Part shown: piece after piece, positions 12,001 through 14,869 of the stretch
Numbering within the stretch: the stretch's first letter is position 1
How the letters are laid out: each line of letters opens with the position of its first letter
Source: a bacterium
GTDB taxonomy: Bacteria > Calditrichota > Calditrichia > RBG-13-44-9 > J042
Assembly: GCA_015494485.1 (NCBI GenBank)
Contig: WGBF01000250.1
Location: forward strand, 1-17,501
Reading direction: 5' to 3'
Length of the DNA: 17,501 nt
Notes under the pieces: model-generated
Told to the model about the DNA's origin: nothing
Databases searched by the model: none
What the model saw: the letters and a program-made list of their open reading frames with translations, nothing else
Program-made: the position numbers and the translations under genes

Positions 12001-12915
12001 CTGCATCCGGACAGTAATCAGGTGTTTATTGATGTGAACATGACGCCCAAGCGCCTGTTTGTCTCCAAATTGACGGATATTGTACCGGGTGCCAATTATC
12101 GTCAGGGAGAGACCAATGTAGGGGTTTTGGGGATTGCGCTGGCCAATCCTCAGGTGGAAGATACCTTGTATGTACGGAAGATTCTGGTTTCTGCCCGTAA
12201 TCCCCAGGCAGATGGTGCCCTGTATCCGGACCCGTTCAATATATTCAGCCGGATAAAAGTCATGAGCCGCCAATACTTTGAGGCCTTGCAAAAGCAAAAG
12301 GGCCTTTCCATTGCCGATGTGTTTGCCAATGTCCCGGTAACCGATACCACCGGCAATCCCATTTCGGTGCCGTTTAATTTAAATGAGGATGTAATTTTAC
12401 CCGGAGAAAAGCACGAACTTGTTATTGTGGTGGATATTTCGCCCGATGCCCCCAATCGCAATTTTGTGGTGGCACTGGACGGGGTCTTTGCCTTTCAGAA
12501 AGTCGGGAATGATTATTTTGCGGTGGATGTCACCGATTCCATCGGGAATCCGCTGGATACCTTGAAAAACCAGGTGGCTTCTGTGCCGTTAACCACTATT
12601 CCTTCCGACCCGGAAAAGGCGTTTGGGAATTATCCCAATCCGTTCGGGTACAATGTACCGGTAACGAAATTCGTGTTCTATATGGAAGATGCCGGAGATG
12701 CGGAGCTTCGGATTTATACTTTACTGGGTGAACTGGTGTGGAAACAGGAATTAAAGGGATTGGCGCGTGGCCTCTACGATGGCCGTATTCAGTGGAATGG
12801 CCGGAATGAACGAGGGCACGAAGTACTCAACGGGGTATATTTAGCCATCTTACGGGTGCGGTATCAAAATGGCCAGACAAAAACATTTAAAACAAAAGTT
12901 GCCTATATAAAATGA
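1..12915 (+). CDS. Giant T9SS-exported Ig-repeat surface protein (5' partial)
   Basis: The frame is open from base 1, so the true start and any signal peptide lie upstream; the TTG at 70 is inside the gene. It ends at TGA 12913-12915, giving 4304 visible residues (numbered from the first codon). Domain order: Big-like repeats 21-436, Big_1/invasin-like repeats 437-850, about twenty CARDB-like repeats 851-3236, six related repeats 3237-4018, a non-repeat domain 4019-4200, and a T9SS type A/FlgD-like sorting domain 4201-4304. No cysteine and no recognisable catalytic motif is visible. Known for such architectures: cell-surface adhesins or stalk proteins exported through the Sec system and T9SS. 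Inference: a long extracellular fibre displaying something N-terminal outside the window. The following gene overlaps by 4 bases and encodes a PorV-like protein, consistent with a secretion or anchoring partner. Fold and export are well supported; binding partner and biological role are unknown. Confidence 0.9.
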   Translation, partial: NFTVTDSQSKSATSNTFTINAGALNRLTIRSDNNNGGVVLSNVDSVMTADDALVLYAAGYDQYGNYIADIDSASWTSTGGLQPVVNATGRRLIFEPTTSEVTGKIMVEITGNAAIQKDSTGTITVNDGALRFLYIQTSSADGGPQLGDSTIAAGDTIVAYAVGYDADQNYIGLINSTWTGKPTAIVKFDGGVSSFTGTTANIIGDSAGTGTVEITSVNNSTISDESGVITVNAGTASYIVIRDGANGGGNRYDQQTLTITTDTTLTLYAAHYDANGNYVGDLPVTWAISSSVNTVPSGSNAYIVFEPQVAPDNFFIYTTSTTLTNDSTNTITLNTGALNKIVIQDASGSGGNEIDTLTLIAGQTQSVVASGYDAKDNYIADQSSNWSAIPDSIGTFLTANPTATNTFKAQKAGNTVIKAVLASGSLSDQTSTITVKPGAPSTLTKVAETDSQNASPGTVVPRDLEVVVKDANGNAVPNITVTWNPVGGGAVNPAQSQTNANGIAKTTWTLHTTTTTDSVKAYIAAYTTTPDTVTFYGFPTSTSPDTLIYASATTDSGAVLTALQAFRVRVLDSLNNPVPNTKVNFSVTDWPDGASGYSLSADSAFTDASGYASTTLTLGDKVGNYRVSAFANTTPGRLDFTGVADQPAAANAITVVAGDAQTDTVGQALPTPVKVQVVDAYGNAIANYTVVFEPINGGSVSPASTTSDANGYATTTWTLGTTIGTYKLVAKNTAGTIVSDTLTATAISDAPAQLQLISIRDISSDSVTVLATEATPFVVKVNDQYGNRVQDQSVSFAVKSGSNAVLTRSTATADSNGEVSNSVKVDPDQDSTVVNAFIAGVDTLPIHFYKLQYVSNSLSPDIVRLGATENFQIQVRNPGPRAVLLDTTNSYLTFTDGTITISTYLLRTDSIPGGNAPTTITYDPVVIDNQLTVGQYTPKFVFAGRGTDTRFQGNLESDPQELRVYTVEIVSVTTPAIQVERGNTFDVTMTLRNAGNVTVNLDTANTRVVLKDGGQTYLLPFQYLNVVTSLGPDQTASMQYRLTVPTNFPLGSFQVNGYMNGTIVENGQSVSDSSATTPDTIDVISGASLAYVSNTLNPVQVTRTLPFQFRLKLQNSGQAEVTLDSSLSYMVFGSDTFYLDQDQVVNGNSTVTLTFQNDTIRSLASAARYPATLILHGMEGQAEFRDTLQNFDSVRVQNPVALTYTLFNTDSTQASQGESGVPLTLTIENTATLGATAVIQSFTDIIIKSADTVYTTAVSPAAGDFPITIPAGSSQTISLQMRFHDTFPTGVQKLWGWTFYADSNANQRFSYQDSTTQIDSIRILKKTDVQILAVQVVGNDTVSQGQSGVTFDMIVENTGEVAATVGADSAYLSFNNQHTLESVTPFLPTIIAAGRRDTLQFKYTINSKAALGTDPVTGHLLYRNARTQALTSTQLSNADSIYIESAADTNLVTINSVTATRFEVNRGQTNIEAQVKLTNLAEADARIDSLHIVSSNAGIRDSLATSLGTLPGKSSKVYTFYLSVASTADTGIAVLDATMKFTDLNSGQQYADSGAATIDSLDVQIPGALEVKALAVNKDTVSRGQTGVILQAFVKNTGEADVTVTDATPIVFPSSTGFTFTRVAPENLPTIAGNDSVKFLYQFNVGNDATLGVDTLNLQVTGQDNNDSRTIGPVESSTPQTLLVQTAGSLVIDSVRTLTTTASVGQTGIPMRVYFRNPGQALVDVSDVNLYFNGSQDGFFQQLDSLAADPFTGSNIAYFTVEVLNSTASGTYSLTATVTGQETNLETTVSDSSVASEGNTLTVTTPATLNLLSVNARSATFDFDSVSIGSRGVPVKVRVKNSGEAPLLLDSLRLQFSGGIFSGTDTVFSPALEIAAGGETVVNFSVTVDNNNTSQRVTLNAWGSGRDKNSNARTTDSGADTTDSWQMVTPADFVYQSISPSQVSNGQVVAFTVTLQNAGEANTLLQADSTALIFGTEVFQLAADTRVNGNSTRNLQFVAGTINLPVGTNNGTLEIRNYHENGFSKSTSISPIPITVYDSAKVDIQQISAADTVSQDQTFAITVTVFNNGANNADGLVDSLVIPEFGIHRYVGETVSANTSLVLPTVSTVLDTSYSGTVPYTVQVKWRDVNINRPNTTDSLRQVVVLKKAAFDIVNVVRPDTVLTGQTVDSVRVDVTNTGESWAVITKEEFFEEIGVYTITAQHSITAIAPGDTARLYYQFVVDSNSATGVDSVDYRITGKDSLSQLDIVRQKTPAFSWQILSAPTLSIASVSPAQSFVSRGQSGIPVETVIRNGGGTAVRLDTVRLTFTNGDSNYSGFVRSGVGKVVAPGDTAVVVVYPSVSTTATLGTDVLGAVVVGRETVNSTTVSASGADSPGSWTVQQRPQLQYNSFAVNTDTASTGQTEILVTLELQNGDGSTPTAEARVDSVVLLANNIAHDSANFRIEQLFTTPFTLSNGEKTTLTYKLAVQDTARSNTYTFRAVTYYQDRNDNQANSFEDLTATDDLTVVQKARLNLTTLTITPDTAAVGQEGVEYRFTVTNTGEAAADILSNTLDFYVNDQFTATLTSPSLPYRLSGGQSVDLIYDVNVPNTISLAQYQDTLIYTGATVRGQDVYSEVSLQHQADSLNFLTVVNPPDNEFVELGPKTIFDSGDTVAFTVTVTNIGGSVVYLNSNTTLEIPSEPVMSTPIDTVLSDMVIAPAETTTLVFQPLVLTQTGEYVPVAKLRGTANAVAYAEDIKTAVINIGGNVSITEVQTTPDEVVPGQKDVNVYVRVTNAGPPLQIDSAGTKLDFRYVDTGEIFFPPNRRVDGLDSLQTTPDGTFETLHWLFDVPDDARTGRVTVKAIISFNNGTLVKTSILPDTFLIKSGVLLSYKNNSIDPDSVVPGEPVSFTVVIDNSGNTDLIVNPDSSYLTFTDGTNVFRANVDGNITIRGTSTTTPRSNTVPFVADTIPEQMQSDRLYPITIVMHGLLPNDQPFEGDTLTANDQLTVLPAALVMVDSIDIVPATVTRGQSFVEIRYYLRNAGKSPAQVNLLTSTFQDSSGNDVSDEWITVYNSRNMPFQIGASDTARFVRRFNVSENATLGNVYAGLTGNFNDVRKPGQEVAVVSGVRDSVRVLRFSDVFIRELALINAPNAPYVNYGQLAALRVTLANDGDDTLSSVYLRIMKGDSVFLRDTLQTLLPNRDTEVSYPFTADSTSETLIFRAFIDSAFSGISGEKVVIQQPEDNVESVVVQAPSKLQLVATASDSSLSLNQVFAIRYQIDRQGESDWGSGSVVIRLPSNYELTAETPDSVQAIAMADAAGFWKVRAVGLTSNVVNDSIHVAFKTVPQDLNTQSPVALTNAETAVPVRTDSSAAILAYVSIASPAGAQDGILSAGQRFVVRDSVLFLGQIAPEGKSAELIVPDGYAVEGASVVNISGSGTLRIVEWTVVAPGVVRASDTLRVINRGRDENTLEERSSEEILIVQVVDAAKLQLRAAIIAPEGAKDGELSTGQKFELNVQTTNVGTASLAAGSNNTIRITLPQGYSFWGDTLGSRQIMLGIGDTTLAVRAPDNPVSLKNITLQVVSPAEDENTGQPVAFENEAVSVTVRTVRNALLRTTLSGDTTLSVGQTGLLVVRVENAGDAAVVPDSVKIKVTSGSGVAINGATFAYVKLDEESKSGSAVFAFQGIQDVAADSFAVTIIDSAAQDANNNYPDTLVQRETPVTYWKYRVEPHGAIQATLGIDKPVGAQDSVVSTGQVFTLKGDIVFEGSVAPEDRRVALVFDPTSGFQLLSDSLVILDNNSNTVSVFWNILAPQDVAQTAASAPRRAPKKLPNANLPEKKAPPKKAFNEREPAGDPFQSEKEMQPKRLSAGTVATPSAPVQLTTTSFSIEVQAREKNTGESLRVTSNAIPITPQRSAQLKIVALTPEVRVGRSQEFRIAVEVQNTGEAGTSGNGVLQLEPGFMKLAHGESVEKSFTLENQKSVVVSWNLVAPDSNVSQLMRVFFKTVPADENTGEAAALHPDSNQVFIDVNMTPKRLFVSKLTDIVPGANYRQGETNVGVLGIALANPQVEDTLYVRKILVSARNPQADGALYPDPFNIFSRIKVMSRQYFEALQKQKGLSIADVFANVPVTDTTGNPISVPFNLNEDVILPGEKHELVIVVDISPDAPNRNFVVALDGVFAFQKVGNDYFAVDVTDSIGNPLDTLKNQVASVPLTTIPSDPEKAFGNYPNPFGYNVPVTKFVFYMEDAGDAELRIYTLLGELVWKQELKGLARGLYDGRIQWNGRNERGHEVLNGVYLAILRVRYQNGQTKTFKTKVAYIK
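61..1308 (+). repeat. Four tandem Big-like domain repeats, ~102-106 residues each
   Basis: Units begin at bases 61, 379, 697 and 1003, each opening with a Gly-Ala-Leu/Thr-like turn after a TITVN-type strand. Each carries a Y-D-x-x-x-N-Y-[IV] motif (for example GYDQYGNYIAD and HYDANGNYVGD), a conserved Trp about ten residues later, and a closing strand. Spacing is 318, 318, 306 and 306 bases. The protein repeats are clear but the DNA has diverged, so these are old duplications rather than recent copies. The first 60 bases are the tail of another unit, so the array continues upstream. The motif resembles the D-x-Y-G-N signature of the next array, which suggests the same bacterial Ig-like fold. 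Confidence 0.8.
1309..2550 (+). repeat. Four Big_1 (invasin/intimin-type) Ig-like domains
   Basis: Units start near bases 1309, 1621, 1939 and 2251. Each shows the Big_1 signature V-x-D-x-x-x-N-x-[VI] (VKDANGNAVPN, VLDSLNNPVPN, VVDAYGNAIAN, VNDQYGNRVQD), then a V-x-[FW] strand and a T-[DN]-[AS]-[NS]-G-x-[AV] turn before the last strands. Family knowledge: Big_1 domains form rigid extracellular rods in invasins and other adhesins. Here they join the N-terminal repeats to the long CARDB-like array. Unit borders are approximate to a few residues. Confidence 0.85.
2551..9708 (+). repeat. Array of about twenty CARDB-like beta-sandwich repeats
   Basis: I place unit starts at 2551, 2902, 3262, 3598, 3979, 4342, 4702, 5065, 5422, 5794, 6121, 6448, 6793, 7153, 7534, 7906, 8239, 8602, 8980 and 9358. 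Typical unit: a strand ending in D-T-V-S-x-G-Q, an alternating strand ending in N-T/A-G-E-A, an L-D-S turn, a hydrophobic strand, an I-x-A-G-D turn, then A-x-L-G and a closing D-S-x-x-V strand. Unit length is 109-127 residues. Units at 2551, 3262, 5794 and 8602 form a visibly different subclass. CARDB is the closest family I recognise by pattern; a profile search may prefer another Ig-like family. These domains are usually extracellular and adhesive or structural. Confidence 0.75.
9709..12054 (+). repeat. Six C-terminal Ig-like repeats with D-x-N-T motif
   Basis: Unit starts are near 9709, 10063, 10411, 10783, 11146 and 11695. They differ from the preceding array by a consensus of S-x-G-Q-x-F early, a W or V-containing strand ending in A-P, and a late D-x-N-T-[GQLE] turn (QDLNTQS, RDENTLE, EDENTGQ, EKNTGES, ADENTGE). 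The unit at 10783 is intermediate and has DANNNY at that place. The unit at 11146 is lengthened by a basic linker. Similar repeats near the C-terminus of long T9SS cargo probably form the stem next to the sorting domain; that position-based role is inference. Confidence 0.65.
11395..11586 (+). other. Lys/Pro/Ala-rich linker inserted in one repeat
   Basis: About 62 residues (roughly 3799-3862) rich in Ala, Pro, Lys, Arg and Glu, including RRAPKK, PEKKAPPKK and EMQPKR. It lies between the FWNILAPQD strand and the FSIEVQAREKNTGES strand. In the following repeat the matching strands (SWNLVAPDSN and MRVFFKTVPADENTGE) are nearly adjacent, so this is an insertion into a surface loop of an otherwise normal repeat. 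The composition predicts disorder. It is the only clearly disordered stretch seen in the visible giant protein. Confidence 0.75.
12055..12600 (+). other. Non-repeat domain before the sorting signal
   Basis: Residues 4019-4200 break the repeat pattern. They contain a G-E-T-N-V-G-V-L-G strand, a charged helix-like stretch (SRQYFEALQKQKG, near 4090), an L-P-G-E-K-H-E-L strand and a V-A-L-D-G-V-F-A-F strand. The overall beta-rich pattern looks like an Ig-like domain with a helical insertion. I do not recognise a family. Because it directly precedes the sorting domain, it may be a stem or spacer; this is inference. Confidence 0.5.
12601..12912 (+). other. T9SS type A / FlgD-like C-terminal sorting domain
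   Basis: The last ~104 residues show the expected order: NYPNPF (4210-4215), a strand pair, an L-R-I-Y-T-L-L-G-E-L-V strand, W-N-G-R-N-E-R-G-H-E-V-L-N-G-V-Y (4265-4280), a final strand, and a basic end with KTKVAYIK. Family knowledge: in the FCB group this beta-sandwich directs passage through the T9SS and may be cleaved during surface attachment. FlgD-like Ig and T9SS type A domains are hard to separate by eye. The extracellular repeats and the adjacent PorV-like gene favour the secretion reading. Confidence 0.85.
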
Positions 12916-14828
12916 AAACGTTACGCCAACATTGGAAACGCATTAGTGTCGGAATATTGGCCCTGAGTCTTATGTGGGGATGGGCGCCTCCGGTTCAGGC
13001 CCAATCCGGGTCCGCCGGAACCACCAGTTTAATGAACATTGGTGCCAGTGCGCGGGCATTGGGGATGGGCCGGGCGTATGTGGCCCTGGCAGATGAACCC
13101 GCTGCCGTGTACTGGAATCCGGCAGCACTGGATATTATCCCCCGAATTAGTTTTGCCCTGTTTCATGCCCCCTTGTACGAAGGGGCACTGTATGATTTTA
13201 TTGGATTTGTGTACCCCACCCTGCAATTTGGGACCATTGGCATTGGGTACGCCCGCATTGGCGTGGGGGACATCCCGGTGGTGGATGAGTTCAATTCCCG
13301 CATGGGGAGTTCATCCTTTATTACCAGTGAACTGTACATCGGGTATGGAAAAAAGTTACCGTACAACCTCAGTGCCGGCGTTACCTTTAAAGTGGACCAG
13401 GAACAGTTTACATATTTGAATTTTGTAACCCGCGGCATTGGCCTGGATATCGGGCTGCTGTATTCCAGTCCGTTTGACAATACATTGCTACGCAATGTGA
13501 ATATTGGGTTTACATTGCAAAACATCATTCCGCCGGAATTAAAGCTGGGGGTGCGGCAGGAGCAGCTTCCCCGGCAATTTCGCATTGGCTTCATGAAGCT
13601 GATTCCTGTCGGCTTAAGCGGGAAGGTCCGCATTACCCTGGATTATGCCCAATCGCAGTTTGAACCGGGACGGATTCATGTGGGTACGGAATATCAATTT
13701 CGGGATCTGGGAACACTCCGCATCGGTTTTGATCGCAACAATGTTTCCGTTGGCGCCGGCATTAAATACCGCTTTATGGAGATTGATTATTCCTTTGGAA
13801 ATTTGAGCTATCAGGGCGATTGGCCCATTTTGCACCGATTTGCCCTGCGGTTTAATATTGGGAAGTCCCGGGAAGAGCTTATCCGTATTGCGGAAGAGCG
13901 CCGTAAGCAACGGGAACGGGAATTGGTGGAAATGACCAAGGAAGAGGAGCGCCGCCGCTTTATTGAAACCCACCTGCAACTGGGCCAAAAACTGTTGAAG
14001 GAACATAAGTATTTCGATGCGGCTACGGAATTTCAAATGGTTATTTCCGAAGATCCCTTTAACAAAACGGCCAAGGCGTTACTGGATAGCGCCAATACAC
14101 TCATCCAGCAGGAACTGGAAAAACGGCAGGAACAATTAATTGCCCAGGCGGTGGACAAGGAACTGGCCAAAGAGAACAAACGTTTTGTCCAGCTTCATTT
14201 TGAAAAAGGGAATTTGTATCTGCAGCAAAAGCGGTTCACCGAAGCGTTAATGGAATTTAACCTGGCACTGGAACGTTCCCCCAACGATCCCATTATTTTA
14301 CAGGCCATTCGAACCACCAAGCGCCGTTTGAATGCGGAAGTCCGGCGTTTGCTGGTTCAGGCACGGAATGAATACAATAACGGCAATACGGCGGAGGCCC
14401 TGCGGCTATTAAGCGAAGCGCTGGTTTTGAGTCCGGAAGATAAGCAATTAAAGAAAGAAGTGGATGCGCTGGCCAATCGGATTAAGGTGCAGCAGTATAT
14501 TCAGCAGGCGTTGCAATTGTACGATCAGGGCCAGTACGAACAGGCCCTTGCTCTGTTTGAAGAAGCCCTGCAACTGGATCCGGCCAACGAAGTACTGCGG
14601 CGCTATGTGGAACGCACCCGCCTGGGATTAGGGAAAGGATCTCAGGAACTGGATCCGGAGGCTGAGCGTCAATATTTTGCTGCCACGGATTTATTCCTGG
14701 CAGGCAAATATGAAGAGGCGCTGAAAATTTGGCGTGAAATTGCCAAAAAATATCCCTATAATCAAAAGGTTCAGGATGCCATTAAAAAAGCCGAAGATTT
14801 GTTACGGCGAACGCAGCAACAGCAGTAA
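12912..14828 (+). CDS. PorV/PorQ-family outer-membrane protein with C-terminal TPR domain
   Basis: 638 residues. Residues 1-30 are a signal peptide (basic MKTLRQHWKR, hydrophobic core, VQA/QS cleavage site). Residues 46-73 carry the PorV/PorQ signature: S-A-R-A-L-G-M-G-R-A-Y, then A-D-E-P-A-A-V-Y-W-N-P-A-A-L. Amphipathic strands run to about 317, ending in ALRFNIG, as expected for an outer-membrane barrel. A highly charged helix (319-353) follows, then five TPR-like repeats at about 354-387, 429-462, 480-513, 529-562 and 588-621. Family knowledge: PorV receives T9SS cargo and passes it to the attachment machinery; PorQ-like relatives and barrel proteins of unknown role share the signature. 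The TPR part would sit in the periplasm and could bind other secretion proteins (inference). The start overlaps the giant gene's stop as ATGA, so translation is probably coupled. No cysteine is present, and it is not a lipoprotein. Confidence 0.85.
   Translation: MKTLRQHWKRISVGILALSLMWGWAPPVQAQSGSAGTTSLMNIGASARALGMGRAYVALADEPAAVYWNPAALDIIPRISFALFHAPLYEGALYDFIGFVYPTLQFGTIGIGYARIGVGDIPVVDEFNSRMGSSSFITSELYIGYGKKLPYNLSAGVTFKVDQEQFTYLNFVTRGIGLDIGLLYSSPFDNTLLRNVNIGFTLQNIIPPELKLGVRQEQLPRQFRIGFMKLIPVGLSGKVRITLDYAQSQFEPGRIHVGTEYQFRDLGTLRIGFDRNNVSVGAGIKYRFMEIDYSFGNLSYQGDWPILHRFALRFNIGKSREELIRIAEERRKQRERELVEMTKEEERRRFIETHLQLGQKLLKEHKYFDAATEFQMVISEDPFNKTAKALLDSANTLIQQELEKRQEQLIAQAVDKELAKENKRFVQLHFEKGNLYLQQKRFTEALMEFNLALERSPNDPIILQAIRTTKRRLNAEVRRLLVQARNEYNNGNTAEALRLLSEALVLSPEDKQLKKEVDALANRIKVQQYIQQALQLYDQGQYEQALALFEEALQLDPANEVLRRYVERTRLGLGKGSQELDPEAERQYFAATDLFLAGKYEEALKIWREIAKKYPYNQKVQDAIKKAEDLLRRTQQQQ
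13971..14780 (+). repeat. Five TPR-like helical repeats
   Basis: Each unit of about 34 residues has the pattern A/G at position 8, a short turn with [DNG]-x-[YF], E-A at 20-21, an [LIF]-x-x-[AV]-[LI] second helix and a final P: examples are the units ending SEDPFNK, ERSPNDP, VLSPEDK, QLDPANE and KKYPYNQ. Repeats 2 and 4 are the most canonical. TPR arrays are protein-binding scaffolds; none of these residues suggests enzymatic activity. Confidence 0.8.
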
Positions 14829-14869
14829 GTTGTTGTAAAATAAAAATGTTGAGTGATTGAAAGTCCAAA
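14829..14869 (+). other. Short intergenic spacer, no terminator
   Basis: The 41-base AT-rich gap between the PorV-like gene and the signalling gene holds no convincing promoter or hairpin with a T-run. An in-frame TGA at 14858-14860 fixes ATG 14870 as the first available start. A weak purine stretch (TGAAAG, 14858-14863) is the only candidate ribosome-binding site. The short gap fits co-transcription with the upstream genes. Confidence 0.55.

Noticed and set aside
61..12054. CRISPR or DNA-level tandem repeats
   Set aside because: The periodicity is about 310-380 bases and is seen in protein sequence; the DNA copies are diverged and lack short identical repeats with spacers.
14815..14840. Weak hairpin CAACA/TGTTG followed by AAAAT after the PorV-like gene
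   Set aside because: Only five pairs, a nine-base loop and no T-run on the transcript, so not a credible terminator.
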